A stretch of DNA of 64,000 nucleotides from Azospirillum humicireducens (GCF_001639105.2 NZ_CP015285.1:3076001-3140000); one strand, 5' to 3'; counted from the stretch's first letter, positions 38,411-48,110 are shown. Notes: generated by a model not told the origin, from the sequence alone. Numbers and translations are program-made.

Positions 38411-39338
38411 GTTCGAACGCAAGACCCGCGAGCTTCTGGGCGGTGCCGGCGAGCCGGGCGGCGTCGCGGCGGGCGCCATGCCGGGTGGGCTGACGGTGGG
38501 CAGCGACCGGCTGTTCGGCACCTCGGCCGGCTTCCCGCATGTGGTGGAACTGGACCTTGACCGTGTTCACCGCAACCCCGACCAACCGCGCCGCCATTTC
38601 GACGAGGCGGAACTGCGCAGCCTGGCATCCTCCATCGAGCGGCACGGGCTGCAGAACCCGATCCTGGTCCGCCCGCTGCCCCAGGGCGACTATCTGCTGA
38701 TCGGTGGCGAGCGCCGCGTTCGCGCACACGAGATGCTTGGGCGCAAGACGGTCTTCGCCATCCTGACCTCCGGCGATCCGGACGAGATCGGGCTGATCGA
38801 CAATGTCCAGCGTGTCGATTTGAATGCGGTGGAGTATGCGGCGGCGCTGGCCCGGCTCATCGACAAGCACGGCTACACCCATGACGAGCTGGCCGCCGTG
38901 GTCGGGCGCGACCGCACCGACGTGACCAAGCTGCTGGCGATCATGAGCCTGCCGGCGGAGATGCGGGAGGAGTATGCGACGGCGTTCGCCCATGTCTCGC
39001 GCTCCGTCATGATCGAGATCGCCGCCGCTCCGGCGGAGCTCCGCGCCGAGCTGTGGGAGCGCGCCAAGGAAGGGGCGAGCGTCAAGGCGGTGCGGCAGGC
39101 CAAGCGCGAGCATGCCCAGGGGGCTGTTGCGGGAGAGGCTGCCGAGACCGCCGCGGCGCCGGAGCCCGGACCGAAGGAGGCGATGCGCTCGCTGCAGGCC
39201 AGCGTGAAGCGGATCATGCGCGATGTCGCCGTGGTGCGAGAGCAGCGCCGCTACCTCGATCCGGACAACCGCGACCGGCTGATGCGGCTGCGCGCGGAGA
39301 TCGATGCGATCCTCCAAGGGACGGAAGACGGGGCCTGA
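38400..39338 (+). CDS. parB: ParB centromere-binding protein
   Basis: A 312-residue ParB. The N-terminal CTPase domain has VHRNPDQPRRHFDEAELRSLASSIERHG, the GERR motif (LLIGGERRVRAHEMLG) and the NVQR box (IDNVQRVDLNAVEYAAAL). The HTH domain follows (YTHDELAAVVGRDRTDVTKLLAIMSLP), then a linker (about 230-265, Ala/Glu-rich) and a C-terminal dimerisation helix. The ATG at 38400 lies inside the end of parA and is preceded by GGGAGA. It ends 4 bp before the convergent lodB-like gene. No clear parS was found by eye. Confidence 0.92.
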   Translation: MSRKFERKTRELLGGAGEPGGVAAGAMPGGLTVGSDRLFGTSAGFPHVVELDLDRVHRNPDQPRRHFDEAELRSLASSIERHGLQNPILVRPLPQGDYLLIGGERRVRAHEMLGRKTVFAILTSGDPDEIGLIDNVQRVDLNAVEYAAALARLIDKHGYTHDELAAVVGRDRTDVTKLLAIMSLPAEMREEYATAFAHVSRSVMIEIAAAPAELRAELWERAKEGASVKAVRQAKREHAQGAVAGEAAETAAAPEPGPKEAMRSLQASVKRIMRDVAVVREQRRYLDPDNRDRLMRLRAEIDAILQGTEDGA

Positions 39339-39342
39339 CCGC

Positions 39343-40458
39343 TCAAGCCGCCAGTCGGCGGCTCCAGAACGGGCGGTCCCGCCAGCGGCGCTCCAGCCCG
39401 TACCAGCCGTGCAGATGGGCGCGGTAGGCGTCGCGGATCGGAGCGAGGCCGGCGGCGTAACCGGGCAGCGCGCTGGGGTCGCCGGACAGATGTCGGTCGG
39501 CGGCCTCCGCCGCGGCGAGGCCGGTGTAGAGCGCGTTGAAGATGCCCTGCGACGACAGCGGGTCGAAGCCCAGGGCGGCGTCGCCGACCGCCAGCCAGCC
39601 CTCGCCGGAGGCGGGTGACAGCGTGCTGCTGTGGGCGGCGCAGAAGCCGCCTCTCCCCTCCCCCTGCCCGTCCGGCGTGAAGCCGCAGGCGCGCAGCGAA
39701 TTCGAAAGCACGGGACAGCCGGGCAGCCGGCGCAGCAGCGATGCGGTGTCGCGGGCATCGGCAGCGGCGGGCAGGTCGGCGTCGGTGTGGAAGGCGACGA
39801 CCCGGCGGCCCGCGGGCAGCGGGGCGCTGTACCACCAGCCGTCCGGTTCCGCCTCGATCCAGGTCAGGCCGGACTGGCGGCCGGGGGCGTCCATCCCATG
39901 GACCCAGCCGCAGACCAGCCGGTCCGACACCGTCCGCCGGGCGCCGAGCCGCTTCGCCAGCGGCGAGCCGCGCCCGCCGGCATCGACCAGCAGGCGGGCA
40001 CGCACGGGAAGGCGGCGGCCGGCGGTTTCCACCTCCAGCAGCCAGCCCTCCCCTGCCCTGTCCACCGACAAGGGCTGGGCCGGGACCAGCAGCGCCGCAC
40101 CGCGCGACACCGCCACCCGGCGCAGCCATCCGTCGAAGCGGCCACGGTCGAGGTGCCAGCCCGGCCCGTCGAGGTCGCGGAGATTGTCGGCCTCGACCGG
40201 CAGCGGACCGCCCCAGACCGACCGGCCGCCATGGCAGGGGGAATGGCCTTCCGCCAGGAAAGCCTCCCACAACCCCATGTCGGTCAGCAGGCGGCGGGCG
40301 GCCGGGGCCAGCGATTCGCCGATGCGGACGGCAAGGCCGTCCCGCCGGTCCAGCACCAGCACCCGGCGCAGCGGCGCGAGGTTGAGGGCGAAGGCGGCCC
40401 CGGCGGGGCCTGCCCCCACCACAACCGCATCCGCCTCGATCGCGCCTGTCCGGATCAC
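39343..40458 (-). CDS. lodB: LodB-like FAD-dependent oxidoreductase for quinone cofactor biogenesis
   Basis: A 371-residue flavoprotein related to tryptophan halogenases and LodB. The dinucleotide motif is AVVVGAGPAGAAFALNL near the N-terminus, RIGESLAPAARRLL follows, and the second FAD motif is GWLAVGDAALGFDPLSSQGI near residue 295. In Marinomonas, LodB is needed to build the cysteine-tryptophylquinone cofactor of LodA. The start is GTG at 40458, overlapping the stop of the oxidase gene (GTGA), so the two are translationally coupled. The gene name rests on the partner; the enzyme alone would only be called an FAD-dependent monooxygenase. Confidence 0.85.
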   Translation of the reverse strand: MIRTGAIEADAVVVGAGPAGAAFALNLAPLRRVLVLDRRDGLAVRIGESLAPAARRLLTDMGLWEAFLAEGHSPCHGGRSVWGGPLPVEADNLRDLDGPGWHLDRGRFDGWLRRVAVSRGAALLVPAQPLSVDRAGEGWLLEVETAGRRLPVRARLLVDAGGRGSPLAKRLGARRTVSDRLVCGWVHGMDAPGRQSGLTWIEAEPDGWWYSAPLPAGRRVVAFHTDADLPAAADARDTASLLRRLPGCPVLSNSLRACGFTPDGQGEGRGGFCAAHSSTLSPASGEGWLAVGDAALGFDPLSSQGIFNALYTGLAAAEAADRHLSGDPSALPGYAAGLAPIRDAYRAHLHGWYGLERRWRDRPFWSRRLAA

Positions 40459-43454
40459 CGCAGCCCGCGCGGGAAGCGGCGGACCTTGTCGATCCGGCTG
40501 AGGTCGACCGGCTGGGTCGTCCGCAGCCCGCCGCCGCCGCCCGACGGGGCCGGCGCCTTGCTGGACAGGGTGCGGTGGGCGGTGCGGACCGCCTTGGTGT
40601 CCACCGTGTCGTCCACGTCGGGGATGGGGATGTGCTGGTCCTCCACCTCGATCAGCGGCGGGAACAGCTTGGCGCCTTCGGGATCGGTCGGGCCGGGATT
40701 GACCTCCACCACGCCGAGATGGTCGAAGTGATGGATCATGTTGTTGATCTGGTCGGTGTAGCTGGTGGTGCCCAGCGGCGCCACCCAGGCGGCGCGGTTG
40801 GCGAAGGCGGCCAGACGCACCTGGGCCGGCTGGGCCGCGTCCATCACGATCTCGTAGTTCTCGCGGGTCAGCACCTCGTTCGGCACGCGGGCCGGCCAGA
40901 AGGTCGGGACGTTGGGGTCGTAGCCGGGATCGTAGCCGGAGCGGCAGCTGCCGGTGTCGGTCTGCCACGGCACCGCCATCCAGCGGGTGATGCCGCCGGG
41001 AAGCTGGCCATAGAGCGGGCCGTTGGGAATCGTCACGGTGTCGCTGGACAGGATGGCGCCCATGCCCGGCTCCACCCAGCCCTTGGGCGCATGGGCGAAG
41101 CGGAAGGGCTCCATATACATGGTGGAGGCGCGGACCGGCCAGGTCATCTCGCAGCCGGGATGGAAGGCGTCGGCCAGGCAGAAGTCCAGCGCGGCGCGGG
41201 TCAGCACCTCGCCCTGCTGGTCCAGCGGCACCTGATCGAACTCGGTGTAGACCGGGACCTTGCCCCAGTCGTCGTCGAAATCGCCGGCGACCCACTGGTC
41301 GAGGAACTCCAGCTGGGTCTGGGTCAGCGAGGTGTATTGGCGCGGCGTCTGGGCCGGCGGAATGTTCATCGCGTCGCCATAGACCCAGGGCCAGGGCATC
41401 GGCGACCAGCTGTCGACATCGTCATGGCGGAAGGAGTTCTTCAGCACCCGCCGGGTTTCCTGGTTGGCGAGGCTGCGGTCGTTCAGCCGCGCGATCCAGT
41501 CCGGCTTGGTGAAGTCGTTGGCGGAGTTCCAGCCGAACCCGGCGGCGAACCCGGCATTGACCCATTGCAGCCCGGTCATCCGCTCGAACACCGGATAGAT
41601 GTCGTGGGTGAAGGAGGGGCGGGTGGGCTTCGGCAGCGTGCCGGCCTGGATCGCCACGTCGCGCATCAGGTCCCACATGGTGCGGACGGACTTGCGCTGC
41701 GGCCCGTAGTTCGGCGGCGCCACGACGATCCAGGCGGGGGTGACCGGCAGCTCCATGCCGTTCAGCTTGACGACCGCATCGACCGGCCCGTCCGAGGTGT
41801 CGTCGTGCCAGCCCTCGTTGTTGCCGAAGGTGATCGCCTTGGTGCCGTTGTAGGACGAGGAGAAGCCGCGGCCGCCGGTGACCAGCAGGCGATGGTCGCC
41901 CTCCTCGCACCACATGCGGCCGAGATAGACCGGCTCGCCCTGGTGCATGAACTTGCCGGCGACCAGCTTGCGGCTCTGCTTGCCGTGGCCGGCGCGGATC
42001 GTCTCCTCCCCGGCGTCGAGAACCAGCGCCTTGCGGTCGGTCACGGTCGGGTTGCGCAGGGTCGTCGGATCGGCGGAGGCCGCTTCGGGAATGTCGAGCG
42101 CCAGCTGGAAGCTGTACCAGGCCGATTTCTGGTTGGCGAGATGGACTTTCCAGGTGATGTCGGCGCCGCTGTCGGCGGCGGTCAGCTCGCGGACGATCCG
42201 GCCCATGGCGTTGACGCCATAGATGCGGAAGCGCGCGGCCTGCGGCAGAAGCCGGCCCTTGGCGTCACGATAGGGGTTCTGCGCCGGGTCGTCGCCGGCC
42301 ATCAGCGGCTTCGGATTCGGCACCTCGGGACCGACGACATAGCCCTCCGGCGCGTTGCCGATGCGGGCGATGCCGATGGGCGGGTAGATCACCGCCTTGA
42401 CGATGCAGTCGTCCTTCGGCAGCGGCGGCGCCTGGGTGCGCGGCACCGTCGGCTGTTGCAGCGGCTGGCCGTTGGCCTGATGGCGGACGTCGGCGCCGTG
42501 GTTGTAGACGACCTTGCGCACCGCGGCGATGCTGCCCTGCGGCGCCAGCTCCACCGGCGTGCGCCAGATGTTGAAGGCCAGCTCCTGCCCATAGTCGCCC
42601 TGGCCGCGGGCGCAGACATCCTGCTTCGGCAGGATCAGCGTCGCCACCGGCTGGTAGGGGTATTGGTCGGTCGGCCATTCCTCCGTCGCCTTGTCCAGCG
42701 GATAGCCGGCGCTCTTGGGAACCACCTGAACCATGAAGGTGAAGCGGTATTCGTTCTCCAGCAGCCGGTTGGCGAGGTCGGTGGCGAGATAGTTCTTGTC
42801 GTCGGTCGGCACGTTGACCGCCGGATGCCCCGGCGGCGGCGCTTCCGGCACCAGCGAGTATCTGGCGTAGCGATCCGGGCCGAAGGCGAAGGGCAGGATC
42901 GCCCAATATTGGGTGGTCAGAACGCTGCCGTCCACCTGTGCCGACATGGCGTTCAGGATGCCGTCGGTCTTCGGGTGCTTCTTGAGATAGCCGGGATAGT
43001 CCTTCAGGACCGTGCCGGCATAGGTGAACTCGCACATCTCCTCGGCGTTATCGACGAAGAAGACGGGAAAGTTCTGCATGATGAAGTCGGCGACGTCGCC
43101 CGTCTCACCCAGCGCATTGACGCCATCGACGCCCCAGACCTTCAGCCCGATGCCGAGCGTCGATCCCAGATCCGGCGAGGTCGGGCCGGTGTCGCTGGAA
43201 AAGCGCATCCAGGCCGGCAGCTCGTCCCTGGCGAAGACGCCGACGCGCAGGGAGTCCGGCCGGTTCGGGTCCATCACCAGCCGGCCATGGGCGGCGCCGT
43301 GCAGCTTGCGGAACACCGCGCGTTCCGCCGGCGTCTGGCCCAGCGCGATGCGCTTCATCTGGCCCATGGCGATGAACATCTCGTCCAGCCGCTGGGTGGC
43401 GTTGGTCGCGCAGTCGAAGCAGGGGGGAATCGGGGAGGGATCTTTGGCCGTCAT
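40455..43454 (-). CDS. lodA: Fusion of catalase-like domain and LodA-like CTQ amino-acid oxidase
   Basis: A 999-residue fusion. Residues ~15-335 form a catalase-fold domain of the y4iL/SrpA-like kind: distal-His region KLHGAAHG (H52), TTQYWAILPFAFGPDRYARYSLVPE, and AFNIWRTPVELAPQGSIAAVRKVVY near 293-317. Residues ~350-999 are a LodA/GoxA-type quinoprotein starting with the hallmark VIYPPIGIARIGNAPEG. The cofactor residues fit: C759 in AALDFCLADAFHPG and W830 in RWMAVPWQTD, 71 apart (65 in Marinomonas LodA). Such enzymes deaminate an amino acid and release ammonia and H2O2; the fused catalase-like domain could remove the peroxide. No signal peptide is seen. AGGAGA precedes the ATG. The amino-acid substrate is unknown. 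Confidence 0.88.
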   Translation of the reverse strand: MTAKDPSPIPPCFDCATNATQRLDEMFIAMGQMKRIALGQTPAERAVFRKLHGAAHGRLVMDPNRPDSLRVGVFARDELPAWMRFSSDTGPTSPDLGSTLGIGLKVWGVDGVNALGETGDVADFIMQNFPVFFVDNAEEMCEFTYAGTVLKDYPGYLKKHPKTDGILNAMSAQVDGSVLTTQYWAILPFAFGPDRYARYSLVPEAPPPGHPAVNVPTDDKNYLATDLANRLLENEYRFTFMVQVVPKSAGYPLDKATEEWPTDQYPYQPVATLILPKQDVCARGQGDYGQELAFNIWRTPVELAPQGSIAAVRKVVYNHGADVRHQANGQPLQQPTVPRTQAPPLPKDDCIVKAVIYPPIGIARIGNAPEGYVVGPEVPNPKPLMAGDDPAQNPYRDAKGRLLPQAARFRIYGVNAMGRIVRELTAADSGADITWKVHLANQKSAWYSFQLALDIPEAASADPTTLRNPTVTDRKALVLDAGEETIRAGHGKQSRKLVAGKFMHQGEPVYLGRMWCEEGDHRLLVTGGRGFSSSYNGTKAITFGNNEGWHDDTSDGPVDAVVKLNGMELPVTPAWIVVAPPNYGPQRKSVRTMWDLMRDVAIQAGTLPKPTRPSFTHDIYPVFERMTGLQWVNAGFAAGFGWNSANDFTKPDWIARLNDRSLANQETRRVLKNSFRHDDVDSWSPMPWPWVYGDAMNIPPAQTPRQYTSLTQTQLEFLDQWVAGDFDDDWGKVPVYTEFDQVPLDQQGEVLTRAALDFCLADAFHPGCEMTWPVRASTMYMEPFRFAHAPKGWVEPGMGAILSSDTVTIPNGPLYGQLPGGITRWMAVPWQTDTGSCRSGYDPGYDPNVPTFWPARVPNEVLTRENYEIVMDAAQPAQVRLAAFANRAAWVAPLGTTSYTDQINNMIHHFDHLGVVEVNPGPTDPEGAKLFPPLIEVEDQHIPIPDVDDTVDTKAVRTAHRTLSSKAPAPSGGGGGLRTTQPVDLSRIDKVRRFPRGLR

Positions 43455-43817
43455 ACGCTCCGTCTCCTGAATCGTCCGGCGGGGGTGCCGGGAAGGGTGG
43501 ATGCCTGGATGAAAAGTGGTTTTGACGAATAGAATTTCGCGTGATGTGAGTCGTGCTTACGCGAGCACTCCAGGCGTTTCCACCGGAAATAATCTGCAAT
43601 GCAAACATTTTTGCGTTAAGGAGGAGGTGCTGGGAGTGACATCCGTTGCGGTTGAGTGGGATTGCCGATATTCGTCCGACAGATCCGAAGACGCCGATGT
43701 GGGACGTCCCACAGTCATGCGTCGCAGACGCGTGGCTCCCTCTTCGGAGGAGAGGGGATTCCGCCTGCCCCGCGCCGGTGTATGATGGGCGAACCGTTCC
43801 GCAGGGGCCGACCGAGA
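43455..43817. other. Divergent promoter region between lodA and matB
   Basis: 363 bp between divergent starts. The left part is AT-rich (ACATTTTTGCGTTAA at about 43604) and probably holds the lodA promoter. The palindrome at 43698-43713 lies 105 bp before matB. A 89-codon frame at 43516-43785 has no recognisable features and is not accepted as a gene. Confidence 0.45.
43698..43713. promoter_or_regulatory. Palindrome TGTGGGACGTCCCACA
   Basis: A perfect 16-bp palindrome with the same core as 23721-23740, in the lodA/matB divergent spacer, where it could be an operator for either gene. Confidence 0.6.
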
Positions 43818-45341
43818 ATGACCGACAATTTCTTCGACATCGTTGCCGCACGTTTTCCCGCCGATGCCGACGCCCCGTTCATCGAGCTGGAGTCGGGACG
43901 GCGCTACAGCTATCGCGACCTGAAGGAGATCAGCGGACGCTATGCCCGGCTGCTGGCGGGACTGGGTGTCGCCAAGGGCGACCGTGTCGCGGTGCAGGTC
44001 GATAAGTCGGCGGAGGCGGTCTTCCTCTATCTCGCCTGCCTGCGCGCCGGGGCGGCCTATCTGCCGTTGAACACCGCCTATACCAAGGCCGAGGTCGGCT
44101 ATTTCCTGGGCGACGCGCAGCCGAGGATCTTCGTTTGCACGCCGGCCAGCGCGGCGGCACTGGCCGACACCGCGGCGGCGGCCGGGGTGGGGACCCTGCT
44201 GACGCTCGGCATCGACGGGGATGGAACCCTGCCGGAGCGGGCGGCGGGGTTGGATGCGGAGTTCGCGACCGTGCCGTGCGCGGCGGACGATCTGGCGGCG
44301 ATCCTCTACACCTCCGGCACCACCGGGCGGTCGAAGGGGGCGATGATGAGCCACCGCAACCTGTCCTCCAACGCCGCCACCCTGCACCGCATCTGGGGAT
44401 TCCGGCCGGACGACCTGCTGCTGCATGCCCTGCCGATCTTTCATACCCACGGGCTGTTCGTCGCCACCAACTGCGTGCTGCTGAACGGCACCGGCATGCT
44501 GTTCCTGCCCAAATTCGACGCCGATGCGGTCTTCCGACTGCTGCCGCGCGCCACTGTGATGATGGGGGTGCCGACCTTCTACACCCGCCTGCTGGCCGAC
44601 CCGCGCCTGACGCCGGAGGCGGCGGCCCATATGCGGCTGTTCATCAGCGGCTCCGCCCCGCTGCTGGCCGACACCCACCGGGAGTTCCGCGCGCGCACCG
44701 GCCACGCCATCCTGGAGCGCTATGGGATGACCGAGACCGGGATGCTCACCTCCAACCCGCTGGATGGCGAGCGCATCCCCGGCACGGTCGGCTTCCCCCT
44801 GCCCGAGGTGTCGGTGCGGGTGGTGGACGAGAAGACGGGGGAACCGGTCGCGGATGGCGGCATCGGCGTGCTGGAGGTGAAGGGGCCGAACGTCTTTTCC
44901 GGTTACTGGCGCATGCCCGAGAAGACGGCCCAGGAGTTCCGCCCCGGCGGCTGGTTCATCACCGGCGATGTCGGCCGGATCGACGGGCGCGGTTATGTCC
45001 ACATCATCGGCCGCGCCAAGGATCTGGTGATCTCCGGCGGTTTCAACGTCTACCCCAAGGAGGTGGAGACGGCGATCGACGCCATCGACGGCGTGGTGGA
45101 GTCCGCGGTGATCGGCGTCCCCCATCCCGACTTCGGCGAGGCGGTGGTGGCGGTGGTTCTGCGCCGGCCGGGTTCGGACGCTGTCGACGAGGCGGCGGTG
45201 ATCCGTGCCTGCAAGGAGCAGCTCGCCAACTTCAAGGTGCCGAAGGCGGTGGACTTCGTGGAGGAGCTGCCGCGCAACGCCATGGGCAAGGTGCAGAAAA
45301 ACCTGCTGCGCGAAACGTACAGGGGGCTGTTCGGAGGATGA
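43818..45341 (+). CDS. matB: Malonyl-CoA synthetase MatB (ANL superfamily)
   Basis: A 507-residue acyl-CoA synthetase activating malonate with ATP and CoA. The AMP-binding P-loop is ILYTSGTTGRSKGAMMSH, and the later motifs ILERYGMTETGML, WFITGDVGRID and VISGGFNVYPKEVE with the catalytic Lys region RNAMGKVQKNLLRE are intact. The substrate pocket shows the MatB pattern LLHALPIFHTHGLFVATN and LFISGSAPLL. ATG 43818 fits the family N-terminus; an ATG 12 codons upstream is possible. It stands alone, without malonate decarboxylase or a MatC transporter nearby. Confidence 0.88.
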   Translation: MTDNFFDIVAARFPADADAPFIELESGRRYSYRDLKEISGRYARLLAGLGVAKGDRVAVQVDKSAEAVFLYLACLRAGAAYLPLNTAYTKAEVGYFLGDAQPRIFVCTPASAAALADTAAAAGVGTLLTLGIDGDGTLPERAAGLDAEFATVPCAADDLAAILYTSGTTGRSKGAMMSHRNLSSNAATLHRIWGFRPDDLLLHALPIFHTHGLFVATNCVLLNGTGMLFLPKFDADAVFRLLPRATVMMGVPTFYTRLLADPRLTPEAAAHMRLFISGSAPLLADTHREFRARTGHAILERYGMTETGMLTSNPLDGERIPGTVGFPLPEVSVRVVDEKTGEPVADGGIGVLEVKGPNVFSGYWRMPEKTAQEFRPGGWFITGDVGRIDGRGYVHIIGRAKDLVISGGFNVYPKEVETAIDAIDGVVESAVIGVPHPDFGEAVVAVVLRRPGSDAVDEAAVIRACKEQLANFKVPKAVDFVEELPRNAMGKVQKNLLRETYRGLFGG

Positions 45342-45477
45342 GGGCGGGGGGGACCGCACCGGCCCCCAACAAATCGCTTGTCCAGCATCGCCGCCGGGAG
45401 CAAAGCTCGCGCATCTGCCCGCCCTGCCCCTTTAGGAAGGAGTAGAGGGCCCCCGACCTGCCCCTGCGTGCCTTGCG

Positions 45478-46290
45478 ATGATGATCCCCCTTCTCCGCCG
45501 CGCCGTCCTGCTGCTTGGGCTGGTGTCGGCCTTGGCCGTCTCCACCTTGGCCGCCTCCGCCATGGCCGGGCCGCGCAGCTATGCCGCCACCCATGGAGCG
45601 GCACCCTTCGTGACGGAGCATCTGATTCCGGGGTCCGACCTCGATCTCGGCCAGGTGGATCTGACGCTGCCGGGGACCAAGCTGGTGGCGCTGACCATCG
45701 ATGACGGGCCGGACGACAACGACCCGCGCATCCTCGACATCCTGCGGGCGCATGGGGCCAGGGCGACCTTCTTCTATATCGGCGCCAAGATCCCGGCCCA
45801 TCGCGACATCGCCCGGCTGGTCGCGGCGTCGGGCAACGAGGTCGGCAGCCATACCCAGACCCATCCGATGACCACCGACCTGAAGCCGGCCCAGCGCGAA
45901 TGGAACCTTGCGCAGGCGGAAGCGGCGCTGGCCTCGGTCGGCGTGAAGGCCGCATGGTTCCGGCCGCCCTACGGCGATGTCGACGACGCGCTGGCGGCAT
46001 TGGCGCGCAGCCATGGCATGGCGACGGTGCTGTGGACCGCCGACAGCCAGGACTGGAAGGACACCGGTCCCGACATCATCCGGCGCCGCATCGTCGAGCG
46101 GCTGACTCCTGGCGCCATCCTGCTGATGCACAGCACCAAGGCCGCTTCCGTTGCCGCGCTGCCGGCAATCCTGGAGGAGGGGGAGCGGCGGGGATACCGC
46201 TTCGTCACCATGACCGAATGGGAGGCGGCGATGCGGCAGGCGGTCACTCCGTCGCTGGCGCTGCTGCATCCGGCTCCGCGTCGGCGGTGA
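45478..46290 (+). CDS. Secreted polysaccharide deacetylase (NodB domain)
   Basis: A 270-residue exported carbohydrate esterase (CE4). An N-terminal signal peptide (LLRRAVLLLGLVSALAVSTLAASAMA) precedes a NodB domain (about 65-255). Motif 1 is ALTIDDGPDDN with the catalytic and metal-binding Asp pair, motif 2 is VGSHTQTHP with the two metal-ligand His, motif 3 RPPYGDVDD, and motif 5 ILLMHS. It should remove N- or O-acetyl groups from a cell-wall or capsular glycan in the periplasm. No ribosome site fits the ATG at 45478 closely. It stands between matB and the bts genes without an obvious partner. Confidence 0.88.
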   Translation: MMIPLLRRAVLLLGLVSALAVSTLAASAMAGPRSYAATHGAAPFVTEHLIPGSDLDLGQVDLTLPGTKLVALTIDDGPDDNDPRILDILRAHGARATFFYIGAKIPAHRDIARLVAASGNEVGSHTQTHPMTTDLKPAQREWNLAQAEAALASVGVKAAWFRPPYGDVDDALAALARSHGMATVLWTADSQDWKDTGPDIIRRRIVERLTPGAILLMHSTKAASVAALPAILEEGERRGYRFVTMTEWEAAMRQAVTPSLALLHPAPRRR

Positions 46291-46406
46291 TCGCCGCCGC
46301 CCATCGCCGGGGATGCAAGGATGTCCCATCGGCGGCGACGGCATGCTGATGTAGGATGGCGGCGGAGCAGCGCCCGATGTCCGCGGCGGCTGCCGGGAAT
46401 GCCGCC

Positions 46407-48110
46407 ATGCCTGTCGAACCCTTCACCCTGATCCTCTCCCTGCTTCAGCAGATGTGCGTCTATCTGGTGATCGCTTATCTGCTGAGCCGGACGCCGCTGT
46501 TCCTGCCGCTGACCCATGTGACGGTGCGCTGGCCGCACAAGCTGGCCTGCTACGTGATCTTCTCGATCTTCTGCATCATGGGCACTTATTTCGGCCTGCA
46601 CATCGACGACAGCATCGCCAACACCCGCGCCATCGGCGCGGTGCTGGGCGGCATCTTCGGCGGGCCGTCGGTGGGGCTGGCCGTCGGGCTGACCGGCGGC
46701 ATGCACCGCTATTCGCTGGGCGGCATGTCGGCGCTGGCCTGCGCCATCTCCACCATGGCGGAGGGGCTGATCGGTGGGCTGGTCCATCGCCACATGGTGC
46801 GCCAGGGCCGGATCGAGCCGCTGTTCAACCCGCTGCGCGTCGGTGCCGTCACCTTCGTGGCGGAGGTGGTGCAGATGCTGATCATCCTGGCGGTGGCGCG
46901 GCCGTTCGAGGCGGCGGTGCATCTGGTCGAGGTGGTGGCAGCCCCGATGATCGTCGCCAACACGCTGGGGGCGGCGCTGTTCATGCGCATCCTGCTGGAG
47001 CGCCGCGTCCTGGACGAGAAGCAGTCCAGCGCCTTTTCCGCCAAGGCGCTGAAGATCGCCGCGCGCTGCGACGGCGTGCTGCGCGGCGGCTTCAACAGCG
47101 AGAACAGCACCCGCGTCGCCCGCATCATCTATGAGGAGACCGGCGTCGGCGCCGTCGCCATCACCGACCGCGAGAAGCTGCTGGCCTTCATCGGCATCGG
47201 CGACGACCACCATCTGCCGGGCACGCCGATCAGCTCGCGCCAGACCCATCAGGCCATCGCCAACAATCAGGTCATCTACGCCGACGGCAACGAGGTCGCC
47301 TATCGCTGCTCGATCAGTCCGACCTGCCGGCTGGGGGCGGCGCTGGTCATCCCGCTGGTCGGCGAGGATGGCGGGGTGATCGGCACCATCAAGCTGTACG
47401 AGCCGAAGACCAAGATCTTCTCCACCATCAACCGGACGCTTGGCGAGGGCATCGCCCGGCTGCTGTCCAACCAGATCCTGGCCGGCCGCTACGAGCAGCA
47501 GAAGGCCCTGCTGGCGCAGTCGGAGATCAAGCTGCTGCACGCGCAGGTGAACCCGCATTTCCTGTTCAACGCGTTGAACACCATCTCCGCCGTCATCCGC
47601 AACGACCCGGAGCGGGCGCGCCAGCTGGTGCAGAACCTGTCCACCTTCTTCCGCAAGAACCTGAAGCGCCCCAGCGAGACGGCGACGCTGGCCGACGAGA
47701 TCGAGCATGTCAGCGCCTACCTGCAGATCGAGCTGGCGCGCTTCACCGGGCGGCTGGCGGTGGAGATCGAGGTGCCGGACGATCTGCGCCATGCGGCGAT
47801 GCCGGCCTTCTCGCTCCAGCCCCTGGTGGAGAACGCGATCAAGCATGGCACCGCGCAGCTGCTGGGCGACGGCCATGTCCGCATCGCGGCGAAGCGGGAG
47901 GGCGGCGACCTGCTGCTGTCGGTGGAGGACAATGCCGGGCTTTACGAGGCCAAGCCGGGCGGCGACGGGTTGGGCATGACCATCGTCGACCGCCGCATCC
48001 GCAACCGCTACGGTGAGGCGTATGGCGTCTCCATCGCCTGCGACCCCGATGTCTTCACCCGCGTCACCCTGCGCCTGCCCTTGCCCATCGAAGAGACCGT
48101 GCCCGCATGA
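46407..48110 (+). CDS. btsS: Pyruvate-sensing histidine kinase BtsS (LytS/YehU family)
   Basis: A 567-residue membrane kinase. From this start it aligns with E. coli BtsS (561 aa) as I recall it: LLQQMCVYLVIAYLLSRTPLF, GLHIDDSIANTRAIGAV, VTFVAEVVQMLIILAVARP (5TM-LYT sensor), AITDREKLLAFIGIGDDHHLPG (GAF), then the His-kinase block LLHAQVNPHFLFNALNTIS and the ATP lid GDGLGMTIVDRRI. BtsS binds extracellular pyruvate with high affinity in E. coli. ATG 46407 is preferred to 46356 because the family begins there. The response regulator gene follows by 25 bp. Confidence 0.93.
   Translation: MPVEPFTLILSLLQQMCVYLVIAYLLSRTPLFLPLTHVTVRWPHKLACYVIFSIFCIMGTYFGLHIDDSIANTRAIGAVLGGIFGGPSVGLAVGLTGGMHRYSLGGMSALACAISTMAEGLIGGLVHRHMVRQGRIEPLFNPLRVGAVTFVAEVVQMLIILAVARPFEAAVHLVEVVAAPMIVANTLGAALFMRILLERRVLDEKQSSAFSAKALKIAARCDGVLRGGFNSENSTRVARIIYEETGVGAVAITDREKLLAFIGIGDDHHLPGTPISSRQTHQAIANNQVIYADGNEVAYRCSISPTCRLGAALVIPLVGEDGGVIGTIKLYEPKTKIFSTINRTLGEGIARLLSNQILAGRYEQQKALLAQSEIKLLHAQVNPHFLFNALNTISAVIRNDPERARQLVQNLSTFFRKNLKRPSETATLADEIEHVSAYLQIELARFTGRLAVEIEVPDDLRHAAMPAFSLQPLVENAIKHGTAQLLGDGHVRIAAKREGGDLLLSVEDNAGLYEAKPGGDGLGMTIVDRRIRNRYGEAYGVSIACDPDVFTRVTLRLPLPIEETVPA

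Noticed and set aside
40575..43532. 985-codon open frame antisense to the lodA-like gene
   Set aside because: Composition-driven mirror frame; no motif or ribosome site, and the opposite strand encodes clear catalase and LodA motifs.
43516..43785. 89-codon frame in the lodA/matB spacer
   Set aside because: No ribosome site at its start, no recognisable sequence, and it spans the likely divergent promoters and the palindrome.
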